Shown one piece after another: positions 1 through 14,041 of a DNA stretch of 64,000 nt. The stretch lies in the NCBI RefSeq assembly GCF_002865645.1, contig NW_020194667.1, positions 1,511,762 through 1,575,761 of the forward strand, read 5' to 3'. The stretch comes from Hyaloscypha bicolor E. Its lineage: Eukaryota; Ascomycota; Leotiomycetes; Helotiales; Hyaloscyphaceae. Below the pieces are notes generated by a model. The model was not told where the DNA came from and ran no database searches. It was given only the letters and a program-made list of their open reading frames with translations. The translations under genes were made by a program, and so were the position numbers. Position 1 is the first letter of the stretch, and the number at the start of each line of letters is the position of its first letter.

Positions 1-3000
1 ATTATATTTCTAGAAAAAGCTAATAATTAATTAAGCCATATTAATTTGCGAGATATTATTTCTAATATTTTTATATTATAGAAAATTAATAGGAAAGCAT
101 TTAAAAAGCCAAAGAAAAGAGTTCGGTTTATGAAATTATACTAGTTATAAAATATTATTTAAAAATAAGAATACTTTTAAAGTAATTAGCTATTTAGGAA
201 AAGAGATAAATATATAGGCGAGATAAGAACTAGAAGTATTTATTTACTAGTTTTGGGGAAATCTATATAATATAATAATATTTATAAAAATAACTAATTT
301 ATATAATTTAATTCTATAATTAATTAATTTAAAACATTACTAGAAGTAATAAATAAATAAGGAACTTTTATTTCTTTTTCTTTTTCTTTTTTCTTTTTAT
401 TTCTTTTCTTGCCCTATTCTCTTATCTAATATATATAGCTTTAGTTTACTTTATTATTAGTTAAAAACGCTTAGTTAGTTTCTTGACTTATAAGGGAATT
501 AAGCTACTTACTATTTGTATCCGGGAAAAAACTATTTAATTCTGGGACTATATTCTTTATATTACTTATCTAGATCTAATTATTTATTCTTATTTATTTA
601 TATTTGAGCGGCCCTACTCGGCCTTACTATAATTTCTATTATTACTACTAAAATTCGGATCTCTATTACTTAAATTATTATTATTACTATTACTTAATAG
701 TTTAATCTTTTCTAAAACAAGAGCCCTAATATTAATAAAGTAATTGAATCCTCTTCCGGTTTAAGAATAACTAGCCCTTATATAAGGTCGCTTTCTTAAT
801 TTTATTAAATAGTATATCCGAATAAATCTTTTATTCTAGTTAGGGAAAATAATAAAGATATATTCCTATAAATAGCTTTTATTTTATATCTAAACTAGCT
901 TTATATTATTTTCTATTTATGAAACCTTACTTTTCCTTAGTTTTAATAATATTTAGTATATCTTGGAATATATAATAGTATTATAATAGGTTAAAGCCTT
1001 TACTAGTATCTTTTTACTAGAATAAATATCTAATATTTTAGAATTAATTAGTAAATAAAAGTATTTCGAGATTAATAATAATTTAAATTTAAGATTATAT
1101 ATTATATTATTTCTAATTCTAGTATATTTAAAGAAGCCTTAAAAGAGCTACTTTTAATATTTAGTAACTAGTATTATCTCTAATATTATAAATAGACTTC
1201 GAGAAGTTTATAAGATATATTAGTAGCTATTATTAATAAAGATTAATAGATATTTATAATTAACCTAAGATTATATATTATTAATCTCAAATATAGTAGT
1301 TAATAATACTATAAGGGAATTAGGTAATCTAATATAAAGCTCTAAAATATATTCTTAGGAAGTAATTAAAGTTATAATAAGTGCTATATATAGCTTTTAT
1401 TATTTTATAAATTATAAGTTCTTATTACTAGTATTATAGGTATTATAATTATTATTAGTATTTATAAAATAATAGATATTATTATTAATCTCTATATATA
1501 TATCTTAGTACTCTTATTTTATATTATAGGTTTATTTTCTAGTATTATATTAGCTAGGGCAAAATAACTTTAAAAAGCTTATAATATATAATAGTACTTA
1601 TTATTAATCGGAGTTACTAAATATCTAAAAAGAACCTTATATTATATTTCACTTAAGAAATAGAAAGAAAATACCATTCGAGATATATTTCGTTAATAAC
1701 TTATTTCTTAAGATTTCTAAAATAGGATATTTATAAAATAACTAGTTACTTTTAAGCTTAGTAACTAATATAAGATTAAATAAGATTCTTAATTAATCTT
1801 TAGTAATTCAGGTATAGCTATTAAGACTAAATATATTAATTAGATACTCGAAAACTTTTCTGTTTTTATATAAGCTAAAATATATCTTATAAACTCGGAA
1901 AATATTTATTTATAAAGCCAAGTCTTAAGAATATAGTTTATAAAGTATTAATATCTATATATTATTTTTATTAAACTAAGAATCCGACTTATTTAGATAT
2001 TTCCCTTATATAACTCGGTACTAGATTATTTTTATCTAGTATCTAGCTAGCTATTAAGCTTATACTTTATATAATTAAAAATAGTACTTATTTATTTCGG
2101 GAATCTTGAATTATATAACTAATAAAGCCTTAATAGCTTTCTTATTTTTAGGGTTATTTACTTTATTAACCTTAATTAAGTTTTATTAATTACTTATAGC
2201 TAGCTACTCAAGCTCTTTCTTTTATACTATAAGCTCTTCCTATTATATTACTATAGCTCCTCTTTTTACTATTATCTTAGTTTCTTACTATTTTTATTAT
2301 TTAAGGTTCTAAGCTAGGATATTATATTAAAAAGTATCTCGAAGCTTTTCTAGTCTATTACTAGTAGTTTCGCTATATTCTTAATTCTGAATCTGGTTTT
2401 ATAATATCTTAACTAAGTAAGAACTTGAGAAAATAAGTATATTAGCTAATAATAACTTTATTTATTACTTTTCTAAAGCTAACCCTAGTTCTTTTTCTAG
2501 TTTAGCTATATTCTTATTAGTTTATTTATTATTACTACTATTAAAAGGCTTAGAAAAAGAATAAAGTACGAATTTTATTAATATATTCTAAGTAATATTA
2601 TTAATATCTTACTAGTTAGTCTAATTTTATAAAGGCTTAGAGAATTAAGAAAAAATATAGAATTAGGCTTATATAGGAATAAAAAATATACTATATGGCT
2701 TAGAAGCGAGTTCTAAGGTTATAAAAGTATTATATAAACTTATAACCTATTTAATATACCTAGTATTACTATTATTAGAAGTACTTTTGGCTTTATTTCT
2801 AGTATTTACTTTAACTAGATAATTATTATTAAGAATTATTAGTTAATCTATATATAATTAGCGGCCTGCTTCTAAGTATAAAGAATAGCTAATATATCTA
2901 TCTTAATTACTATTCTAAGGTTTACCTAATTCTAGTTATATTTTATTAATTTGTAATCTAGCCTAGTAAAGAACTAGCTATTTCAGATATTAAAGAATAA

Positions 3001-4007
3001 ATCCGGTAGCCGAGGCCTTAGTTAAAATCTTTAGATATAGAATTACCTAAAACTACTTTTCGAGAAATAGAAAATTATTATCTAATTTATTTTTAGTATA
3101 GCTTATTTATATATTTTTAGTTCTTACTATCTTAATTTAATATCTAGAATAAGAAAAAGTAATTATAAGTCTATATATTCTCTAATTACTACTAGTATTA
3201 AATAAGAGAATTAAAGAACTTAATTTAGAAAATAAGAGAATATTTCTATTATAGAATAATTAGTTTAATAGGGGAAATATAAATTAAATAAATAGTATAT
3301 TCTTAAGGGCAATTATTATAAAATAAAATAAATAGAGAAAAAACCTAGTTTAAGTATATATAGAATATTTAGTAAAAGAAATTAAATAGCTTAAGTAATA
3401 ATTTATAAGTACTTATTTATTAGAATTAGACTAGTCTTATATATATATTAGTTTATTATTTATAACTATTATATATTATTCTAAAATTAATCTAATCTTA
3501 TATATAAAATCTTAGCCTTTTAGGCTTCTACTAGAACTTATTTATTATATAATACCTAGTATTTCTCGGCTTTATTAAAAATCGAGAAATCGGCTTATAA
3601 TTAGTTTAATTTACTATATCTATTTTATAGAACTTATAGCTATTTTTATATAACTAAACTTAAATAATCTTTCTTTTATAAAATTAAGACTTTATAATAT
3701 AAGTTATATTATATTTATTCTAGTAATACTTATAATTCTATTATAATAATATACTAGGCTAAAAGATTTTCGAAATAATTTTTAATTATAAGATCTATTT
3801 TTCTAATATATAATAATTATAGATTAAGCTTTTTCTAAAATTATATAATCTGCTTTCTTATAATCTTTTATATTAGCCTGCCTTCTTATAACTCATTTTC
3901 CTAATACCGGCATTTTATATTTAGTTTATATAATACTTAATAAAAGCTTTAATACTACTATTATTATATAGATTATTATTTATTATAGCTATAATTACTA
4001 GTAATTA

Positions 4008-4172
4008 GTTCTTTTTATTATAGATTAGCCTAGATTAAGATATATAATATATATTATTGTTTTTATTAGACTAAGAGAGTTTATTAAGATTCTTTTTATT
4101 ATAGATTAGTTTAGACCAAGATATATAGTTTATATTATTATTTTACTAGTATAAGGGAACTTACTGAGATTC
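4008..4172. repeat. Two-copy tandem duplication, about 80 bp
   Basis: A segment beginning TTCTTTTTATTATAGATTAG is repeated about 80 bp downstream with scattered transitions. It lies in degraded DNA and has no evident function. Confidence 0.6.
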
Positions 4173-4469
4173 TTTCCCTAATATATAATATTATAATATA
4201 ACTAAGCAGAAGCTAGCCATATTATTATAAGGCATTTCTTTTATTAGTTAGGTTATATTATATAAAGGAAATACTAAGAATAAGCCTCTATTATTATAAT
4301 TATTAAGGGAGGCATTACTATAAGAATTATAATAGTATAATAGCAAGAAAAGAGTAATAAGCTAAGCTTATATTCGTATTTCAGGTAATATAATACTATT
4401 TAGAGAAATAATTACTATTATAAGAGTTATAAGTATTAAATTCAGAATAGTAAATTAAGGAGAATCGAG

Positions 4470-4750
4470 GTTCTGGCTTTAAACCGGCTATACTATTAAG
4501 GCTTTTTAGCTATAGCAGGCCCGTAATAGGGCATTCTGAGTAGGTCTCGATAGAGAGGGGTTAATAGTATATAATGAAGTCAAATGGCCAAGTAAGGGAT
4601 ATTAGGAAAGGATTAAAGAAAAAGATAGTTAAGTAGCAGGAAGTACGAATTTTTATAGATATTAAAAGCGGCGGCTGGCCCGTACTCGTATCTTGCCCAA
4701 AGCAGGGGGTTACTAAACCCGGGAGAGCAAACTATAGTACTAAGATAATA
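4470..4750. other. Less mutated island inside the AT-rich block
   Basis: This interval has visibly more G and C than its surroundings, including CpA/TpG-containing words and a GGCGGCTGGCCCG run near 4,670. It ends just before a T-rich run. It could be the edge of an element too short to be recognised by RIP, or unique DNA between repeats. I see no coding frame and no match to rRNA or tRNA structure. Confidence 0.4.
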
Positions 4751-6560
4751 GACTTTTTTTAATAAAATTCCGAACTATAAAATTAATTAATAAAGCTTAG
4801 ATTATATTAATTATTTTAAATAATATTAATAGTAATAATATAGATTTATAAAATAAAAACTTCTTTTAAAAAGATTATAAGGTTTTAAATAAAATAGAAT
4901 AAAGAGTATTATAAAATATTAAGCTAGAATTATTAGAGACTTAAAATTTAGATAATAAAAAAGTTCTAAATATACTAAAAATATTAAATAATAAAAATCT
5001 AAAATAAAAGAATATATATATTTAAAATAAGATATCTTAATTTAAATAAAAATATAGAAAAATAAGAACTTGATTTATATAAGAATTATTATAATTAGTA
5101 ATTTCTGAACTAATATTTAACTAAACCAAGTTCGAGAAAATACTAAGAATAGATTAAAAAAAGACTAAACTCTATTTACTTTTTTTAATATATATATAAT
5201 AGTTATATTAAAAGGCTATATAATTATAGAAGAGCTAGAAAGCAAATAATAAAGTATTAGATAAAAGATATTAATATTTCTATTTTTTTCTATATAGAAG
5301 AAATATCTTTTAATCTCGTACTATTATAGCCCGCTTAGTTAATATATTTAACAAGATCTTAATTCATAATTAATTCCTTTAATAAGAACTATAGCTCGAG
5401 TTTCTAATATTATTATTATTATTATACTATTTAAAGAAGCTATTTCTATTAATTAAATAATAAAAAATTACTATATACTAAAATTATAATTAATAAAAAA
5501 GATAATATTAAAGTTAGTTTTATTATATTCTAGAGAATATTAATATAGTTATCTGGGAACTAGGCTATAGCTAATTTATATATATAATATATATTACCTA
5601 AAGAAATAATTAGCCTAGTAAAAAAGGGAAATTTTTATAAAAGAAAAGAAAACTATATAATAAAGAATTATATTATACTAATTAACTAAAGCCTAGTAAT
5701 AAGAGAAAGTAGTACTATTAATTAGGTTAGTAGAGCTTATTAATTCTTGGTAAGTATAATAGCTATAATTTCTTATTAAGCTTAACCTATAAGTTTATAT
5801 ATTTAGTAATTATATTTATATTTTATAATAAGATAAATTAATCTAGAAAAAATAAAAATAAAAGTAATAATAACTTTTCTTTTTACTAATAATAAAATAT
5901 TATAAATATTAAAAAATACTATAATAGTAGTTATTATTAGATAGATTCGAATAAAGAGATTAATAATAGTAAAATAAAATAAATAATATAATAAAAAAAT
6001 AAAAAAAGCTTAACTAATTCTTTATATATCTTTTATTTTATAAGATATTTAATAGTAAATAATAAATTAATAAATAAATTAATAAAGTATAAGAATTATA
6101 GATATTAGATTTAATATAGAACTAATTTCTATCTTTCCTAAAAGATCTAGAGAAGTCTCTTATAAATCGGCAATTATATATACTAACTATAATAAATTAG
6201 AAATAGGTGCTTTCTAGGTCTTTATTAATTACTAAAGTTCTTTTCTTTTATATACTATTATATATAACCGAGGTTTTTACCTATTATATATTATTAATAT
6301 TATATATTTTGCCTTTAAATAGCTTAGTATTATAATAGTAAAGAATAAAAGTTATAAAGATATATAAGATTAAATCTTTCTAAGAATATAATACTAGAGC
6401 TATTAAATATCCTTAGTTTTATTTATTCTATTATAATTAATATAATAAAAAATTCATATAAAAAACTTAAACCTAAAATTATAATAGTATTTTAATAAAG
6501 CTATAATTAAAATAAGATAAAACTATAATTAAATAAAGTATTTACTATATTATATTAATT

Positions 6561-6852
6561 TATAAGACATATAATAATAAGATACTATATAAGTAGTTAA
6601 GGTAAGAAATAAGAATCTAAAGTAAAATATAAAATAAAGTATAGAAATATAATTAATTCTAAGAACTAGTTCTTATTAAGAAACTAATTAATACTTATTT
6701 TTAAAGCTCGCATATTTTTATATATAAAATCTAGTATTTTACTAGATATATAAAAGTACTAGTTCTAATTAGGAAATATAATCCCATATAATTACTAGCC
6801 TAATTAGGCTACTAAATCTAGCTAGATATTTATTATTAATATATATATTATA
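6561..6852. repeat. Left LTR of the non-autonomous element
   Basis: This 292-bp copy aligns without length change to 8,757-9,048. Differences are almost all C/T or G/A transitions. It shares the block containing AAGAACTAGTTCTTATTAAG, which is itself a palindrome-like motif. Confidence 0.8.
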
Positions 6853-7169
6853 TTATATCTTTCTCTGGGCTCTAGTTCCCAAAAGCTTAGGCTTTATATT
6901 TTTATATACCCTTTATATATTCTTTATATTATAGGCTCTATATATTATAAGCTTTATATGCCTTTTTAAGCTCTATATATTTTATGCCTTTATATTATAG
7001 TATATTTATTTAGGTTCTCAGAACTAGAAAAACTACTTTTATAAATAAAACCTAGCTTTATACTTTATTTACTAATTATTTTACTTTACTAATTCGCTTT
7101 ATATTTATTTATATAATAGTTTTTTATACTTAATTCTAGAGTGTTTTTATACTTTATATATTTATATTA

Positions 7170-7288
7170 TTTTTATATTACTTTTATATTACTTTTATAT
7201 TACTTTTATATTACTTTTATATTACTTTTATATTACTTTTATATAACTTTTATATTACTTTTATATTACTTTTATATTACTTTTATAC
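7170..7288. repeat. 11-bp tandem repeat (TTTTATATTAC)n
   Basis: About eleven head-to-tail copies of an 11-bp unit with one or two variants lie inside the non-autonomous LTR element. One helical-turn periodicity could give curved DNA, but slippage is the simplest explanation. Confidence 0.85.
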
Positions 7289-8756
7289 TTATAAAATAGC
7301 TACTGCCTCTTTCTCTAGAATATTATTCCTAATAATTAGCTATTACTTTATTTCTGGGATATATACTTAATAGCTCTTAAATTAATTACTTTTAAACTAT
7401 TACTTTTAGGTATTTGACCTAATAATATCTTTCTTATAATATATAGCCTTTAAATTTGCGGTATATAGCTTTTAAATTCTACTATTTTTTAGGTATTTAG
7501 CTAGATAGTAAGCCTTACTAGTATTACCTTTAGCTAAGGCTATATTTTATAAATAAGAGTATTTATATATTTAGTATTTCTTTTATAACTAGAGAGCTAT
7601 TAGGTATTTGACTAGTTTCCTTAATCTACTAAATATTTATAAATACCAGATTACTAGCTCTAAATATATATAATATATGAATTTCAGGCTATTAAAATAC
7701 TAGCTATTAGTATATTTAGTTATATCTAATAGCTTTATAATATTTGTAATAGTCTAGTATATTTAAAGCTTTCCTAAAAAATATATTATTAACTAGTTCT
7801 AGTATTTAGAAATATAATACTTTTTATCTTAATACTTAAAATAAATATCTTATAAATACTTGCTACTAGTATAGTTTCTATTATAATATTAATAGGCTTT
7901 TACTTACTTAGGGCTTTCTACTTGCCTAGGGCTTCTTTCTTTAACTTGTATTTCTTTAGAAGCCTTAGAGAACCCAAATAACTAATCTATAGTCTTAATT
8001 AAATATACTAGCTAGAGTATCTCTTTTTATATATATAATAGCTAGCTTCTTTTTAATATCTTAATTTATAGTTTCTGCTATAGCCCTGAAAATAATATAT
8101 TTACTAGCCTTTACTTATTAGTATAGCCTAATTCTCGCTTATATACCTATAATTTAGTTATAAAATTATCTGTTATTTAGTCTTTTTATTAATAGGTATT
8201 TTTATATAATTCTATAGTATTTATTTCCTAATTATTAATATTATAGATTAATTCAAAAAGATATATTTTAAACTATTTCTATATAATATACCCTGAATCT
8301 CTTATATATTTTTTTTAAAAATACTTTATTAGTAATATAGCTTTAACTTAAATACTAGAATATAGTAATTAATTTTAGATATATTATCTAGATAATAGTA
8401 CCTGTAATTAAGGCGAAATTAATACTTTATTTCTAAAAAGAAATCCTAGGCTTCTTATATATCTTTACTATAATAGACTAATAGTTTTTATATTTATAAA
8501 AATAGAAATAAGGCTTTTTACTCTTATAAATTACTCGTATAATAATGTCTTTATTCTTATATAGGCTATTCCGGCTATTCCGGCTATTCCAGACATTTTA
8601 TATATTCTATTAAGCTCTCTAATATATTTTCTGAAGTTATTTTTAATAAAATTATAGAAATTATAAAAATTATACATTTTTAGATATTTTTCGTATTTCT
8701 AGTAAGCCTTAATTACTTTATAGTAAACTATTTCCTATAGATTAGATTAATTAGTA

Positions 8757-9048
8757 TATAAAGCATATAATAGTAAGATATTATATAAATAATTAAGGTA
8801 AGAGATAGAAATTCAAGATAAAGTATAAAGTAAAGTATAAAAGTATAATTAATTTTAAGAACTAGTTCTTATTAAGAAACTAATTAATACCTATTTCTAA
8901 AGCTTATATATCTCTATATATAAAATCTAGTATTCTATTAAATATATAAAAGTACTAGTTCTAATTATAAAATATGAATTCATATAAGTACTAGCCTAAT
9001 TAGGCTACTAAATCTAGCTAGATACTTATTATTAATATATATATTATA
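8757..9048. repeat. Right LTR of the non-autonomous element
   Basis: This is a 292-bp direct repeat of 6,561-6,852. It is followed immediately by the TAATT target duplication. Confidence 0.8.
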
Positions 9049-9053
9049 TAATT

Positions 9054-11784
9054 CTATAACTAATTTCCGTATTTCAGGTTTTTATTTAGGTTTTATTTTA
9101 ATTAGTAATTTATTAATTTTTAAGATTAAGTCTTAAGAAAAAAATAGTTTAGTTCTTTTAATTATAAACTAACTAATTTATTAATTTTTCGGCTATACTA
9201 ATTAATAAGTTAATTAGGTTATAGTTAAAAGGGCCGAATTCCGTATATAAGATATTATTTATTTAAAGTAGCTATTTTAGAGTATTTTACTTATTATATT
9301 ATAATATATTAGTTATAAATTATAATAAGCCGTTAAATTCATAATTATAAGCTATAAAAATAAGAGAGCTTAAGGGAATTTAAAGCTTAAAAATACTAGT
9401 AATTAGTAGAACTTATATTAAAAAAATAAAGTAATTTTTATTTTCTAGAATTTATTTAAAATAATTATATATTATAAAAAATTTAATTCTAGAAATTAAA
9501 TTATACTAAAATTAATCTATTATCTAATATGAAATTTAAAGTATATAATAATTAGGGTTATATAACTTCTTTTTCTCTCTTTTTTATATAAGATTAAAAT
9601 AGTACTAATAAGTAAAATAGCTAGCTTCTCTAAAAAAATACTTTTTATATAAAAACTATTTATATATTTATTATAAAATAGTATTTCTATATTTCTTAGT
9701 TTCTTATCTAGTATATTATAATAATCTTTTTTTAATAAGGTATAACTAGGAAGTTTTTATCTTTATTTTTTATACTAAATCTAATATTCTTAATATAGAA
9801 ATAGAACTAAATATATTTTAGCTAATATAATATATCTATAATCTTCTTTTTATATAGTAATAGTTTTTATTATTCTCGGATTTGCTTTTTATATAAATAA
9901 GAATAGGCTTACTAGAAGTTTTACTAAAAAGAGTCTTATATATATAAAGCCTAGTTAGATAAAGTTAGCTAATATAATTTACTAGCTTATAGGCCGGAAT
10001 ACTTTAGTAAACGGGATTTGTAATATTATTTATAATTACCCGATTACTAGTATAAGTATAATTACTTTTTAGTTTCATAGAACTATTTAATAAAACCAGA
10101 ATTAAAGTAGTATATTTAGCTATTTCCCGTTTACTAGATAAGGTCTTCTTATTTTATAAGTTCCTAATAAAACTTTTTCTATATTTCCTATTTATCTTAA
10201 TATAAATTAGACTATATCCAAAACCCTATAAGTTACTAATTAGGCTTGTTTTATTATTTGAACTTTTTTAGTCGGGATATATATATTAATTTCTAATTCC
10301 CTAACCTTTATATTTATTAATAACTATTAAGTTAAGAAGATTTATACTATAATAGGAAATATATATAATTAATTAATTTTTGTATTTTATATAACTAATT
10401 AGGGTACTAGTTATTAATAATATAGCTATATTAGAGAATATATAGAACAAGTATTAGAACTATAGCTTTTTAATAAATAAAATAAATACTAATTCTAGCT
10501 TTATAATTTAGTTTATATAATATTTATAGAATTTATATTTAGTTTATATAAATCCTGACTTTTTATAAATAATTCATGAAACTATAGATTTATAATACTA
10601 AAAAGGAAGTATTTCCTAACTAGACTAATATAATAGTAAATATTTCTCGAATATATAAAACTCTTACTTTTATTATTATAATTACTACTATTATTACTAT
10701 TTATATATAGATTTAGGAATTAATATAAGTATATCCGGGATATAATAAACCCGCTTATATATCTTATAGCCTAAGTTTAATTATATTATATAAAGCTTAG
10801 TACTTAGTTATATATAGTTTTATAAGCTTTTATATTTCTTTACTTTTTAGTTTAGTATTCTTAATTTATATACTCGTTATATTTCTATAGCTATAACTTA
10901 GTTTTTACTATTATAGGGGGTATTTAAATAAGAGGCCTATAAATAATATTCTTAAAAAAGTATTTAAATATAATATAAAAATAATATTCTTAAAAAAGTA
11001 TTTAAATATAATATAAAAATAATATAAATATAATATAAATATAATATAAATATAATATAAATATAATATAAATATAATATAAATATAATATAAATATAAT
11101 ATAAATATAATATTAATATAATATAAATATAATATAAATATAATATTAATATAATATAATAAGTCTAAATAAGGCAGTTTGAACTACTAAATCCGGGGGG
11201 TTTAGATACTATTTTATATTGCCTTAACTACTCGCTTAACTTATATATGGCCCATATACTATTATTTACTTAGTAGCTCTTTATTAGATAATATAATTCC
11301 AGAAACTAATAACTCTCCTAAAATTATTTACTTCTTTTTAAGCTGCCCTAGAAATAACCTAAAATAGATTTCTTTTATTTATTAGTTATAGTAGTATATT
11401 CTCCCTGGATCTTAATAGCTATCTGAGCTATATATATTCCAGAAGCCTCTACCTATCTCGCTTTTTATTTTCTCTTATATATAGGTACTAAACTCTTAAT
11501 AAGTCTTAGGTTTCCTTACTATACTAGACACTTTCCCTAGCTATAATTTCCTCCTCTATAAAGATTCTTGGAGTTCTTTACTTCTTGCGGCCTCTATCTA
11601 TAACTCTATAAATATTATATTTGCCTTAAATACTTATAGTTACCTTCTTTTCTCTCTTACTATCCCGTTCTCTAACTAATACCCTTAAAATTACTATCTT
11701 ACTCTCCTTAGCCTCTTTTAAACTCGATTATCTCAAAAAGAAACCTTTACCTCTACCTCTTTCTCAGAACTTCTTAACGGGATA
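9054..11784. other. Unassigned AT-rich DNA upstream of the DUF3435 gene
   Basis: No element or gene could be recognised here apart from the tandem array at 10,942-11,160. The last 500 bp before 11,785 are pyrimidine-rich and somewhat less mutated. They may be the former promoter and 5' leader of the recombinase gene. Confidence 0.4.
10942..11160. repeat. 38-bp direct repeat followed by 11-bp tandem array
   Basis: A 38-bp unit containing AATATTCTTAAAAAAGTATT occurs twice (starts 10,942 and 10,980). It runs into about thirteen copies of the 11-bp unit ATAATATAAAT with occasional variants, ending at 11,160. Confidence 0.85.
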
Positions 11785-13836
11785 ATGGCTCCTATATTTC
11801 TAATTTAATAGGAGGAGATCCTTAAAGCTATTAAGAATATTCTCAAATAATATAGGAATACTAGCCAGATATTAAAGAAGAAAAAGAAGTAGATACTTAA
11901 TAGGGAAAACTATTAATATATAAAGATTAATCTAAATAAGAAGTAGTTTTTATAGCTGCTAGACTCTAATAATACCAAGGCTAATATCTACTATATTAGA
12001 CAGAAATTCATTAGGTATACTTGTCTGATTTAGATCTGGAATATCTAATTAGGGCTAGGCTAATAAGAAGCAAATACTATAATTATTATAGTCTAGGGTA
12101 TTAGTATATAGCTATCCTCGAGTAGAATTATAATAAGGAAAGAATAATATTATTTCTTTACTAGATCTATAAGATCTATTTAGTAATAAAGCGAAAAAAG
12201 AGGAAATAGAAGTTTATTAATTAGTATTAGTAGGACTTTAAGATATTCTATTAATAAGTTAATAGCTTCTTTATAAATACAAATGATTTAAACGAGGTTA
12301 TTAAGGTATATAACCCCTTTATTACTACTTTTATATAGAATACTAATTCTCCGAGTAAAGTATATTAATAGTATACTAAAGGTTAAGTTTAAGCTAGATA
12401 TAATATCCAAATTCAAGCCTATAGCCAAACTAGATAACCGGCTTCTCCTCTTTATTTAGTACTGGGCTCGGGATGAGTATATCTATCCTACCGAGAATAA
12501 CCGACTTGACGTTATTATAATCTTACTATTCTAATCCTATACTAGCAGTTAATTCACCGAATTCGTTTACTTTTTAAAGGATAAAGCTAGTAAAGACCCT
12601 CTCGGGGAAGCGGAGAAAATAAATAAGAATAAATAATATTAGGAGAGAAAGAATATAGATAATAATAAAAAAAGTAATATAGAAAACGGCCTTGAGTTTA
12701 ATAATAATAGTAATACTAGTAATAGCCCTGAATATAAGAATAATCTTTTCTTTAATTCTAATAATAATAATAACGTAATTACTAATAATAAAAGTATAGA
12801 GGAAACTACTAACCGTAATAGTAGTTATAATAGTAATTAGACTAATATTACTATAACCGAAAATACTAATAATTGCTTTATAGTCGAGGTTAATAGTACT
12901 AGATGGCCGGTATAGTAGAATAATAATACGAATGAGCTTAATAAGTTTAGGGAGGCGAGACGGAAATATAAAGTACTTTATTATAAGAATATTTGCCTCT
13001 AGATTATTAGGAATTCAAAAAAGGGCAAGCGAGATATCCTAGTAATAGAGGTCTATTTATAGTACTATAAAGAGGTAAATAATAAGCCCAAATCATATAT
13101 TACTTTTAATACTATTTATATAAATCCAGGCTAATTTATATTTATAATATAATATTTCTATTTCGGGAAACCCCTTTCTTTCTTCTTTATTTAATCTCTT
13201 ATATCTTAACCCATATAATATATAATAATATAATCTTTATTAATAACTATATATTTACTAAGCCTTTCTTCTTTATAAACCTATAGGGGTAGAAAATAAG
13301 GGTAATAAAAATATACTAGAAGCCGGAATAGCTTAAGTAACCCGTTTTCTGTAAATTCATCTGGCCTATAACTAGTTTAGTAAAGTTATAAACTAAACCT
13401 ATAACTTACTTAACTTATTATTCCTATATTAATTATCTTAAGAAAAATACTAGCTTTAAAAACAAGCTTATAATTTATTATTTCTATTAAGATACTATAA
13501 ATATAATTAATAATATATATTCTATCTAAATTTTATTTCTTTCTTATAGCTAATAGCTTTCTTAGGTATTATATTAGATATAATATATAATTAGATTATA
13601 AGATATAATTCTTTTACTAGAGTTTTTAATAAAATATATATTAATTATATAATTTAATTTAATATATAAGATATTTTTCTCGAGAGTAATATCTCTAATA
13701 ATAAACTTACCCGGGCCTTTATATATATAAGTATTTGCTATAACTCTAGTATTCTAAAAAAGGTATCTAGTAAAGTAATAAATTATTTTCTAGTAATAAA
13801 TCTAGATATTATAAACCTCGAGTAATAATTTAAAGC
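11785..13836 (+). pseudogene. DUF3435 tyrosine recombinase, 5' part (RIP-degraded)
   Basis: This is the first of three pieces of one gene. The frame can be followed from ATG 11,785 (MAPIFLI...) with TAA/TAG interruptions at Gln positions. Conserved islands are legible: FWARDEYIYPTENNRLDVI near 12,460, LYYKNICL and an EVYL.YYKEVNNKPKS block near 12,990-13,110 (family form: HHKG.DNKPKP), a C/YF.RDTINIINN block near 13,480 (RRG.AN box), and RYNSFTRVFN near 13,610 (MRHDxFxxVF box). These follow the order of DUF3435 proteins, the tyrosine recombinase superfamily that includes Starship captains and related fungal elements. Asn-rich low-complexity sequence lies around 12,650-12,830. The gene is broken at 13,836 by Gypsy-A. 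Membership is firm; calling it a captain is inference. Confidence 0.82.
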
Positions 13837-14041
13837 TATAATAGCTAGTATAAGGGCATAATCTATTAAGAATAGGATATTAGAAACAGATATAAAACGA
13901 AGCTAAGCCGGAATTATTTGGGCGAAATAATACTAAAAGTTAAGGCATTTTCCTTACTTTATTCTATAGCTTAGTATTTTCTAATATATAAGATTCTTTA
14001 AACTTTGAGCCTTTAATTATTATATTAATCCTGCTATTATA
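13837..14041 (+). repeat. 5' LTR of Gypsy-A copy 1
   Basis: 205 bp, starting TATAATAGCTAG and ending CTATTATA (TG...CA ends changed to TA...TA). It matches 21,641-21,845, 36,347-36,551 and 44,121-44,325. Confidence 0.9.

Larger units (their letters stand above)
6561..9048. mobile_element. Non-autonomous LTR retrotransposon (2.49 kb)
   Basis: Two direct repeats of 292 bp (6,561-6,852 and 8,757-9,048) bound a 1.9-kb interior. The element is flanked by identical 5-bp duplications TAATT (6,556-6,560 and 9,049-9,053). LTR ends read TATAA...TTATA, consistent with TG...CA ends altered by RIP. The interior shows no gag, protease, reverse transcriptase or integrase remnant and includes an 11-bp tandem array. 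It is too long for a typical TRIM, so a LARD-like or internally deleted element fits better. Orientation is unclear. A purine-rich tract on the minus strand next to the left LTR hints at minus-strand orientation. Confidence 0.8.

Noticed and set aside
4640..4745. Possible 5S rRNA or other structured RNA in the GC-richer island
   Set aside because: The order and spacing of conserved 5S blocks and the internal promoter boxes are not present.
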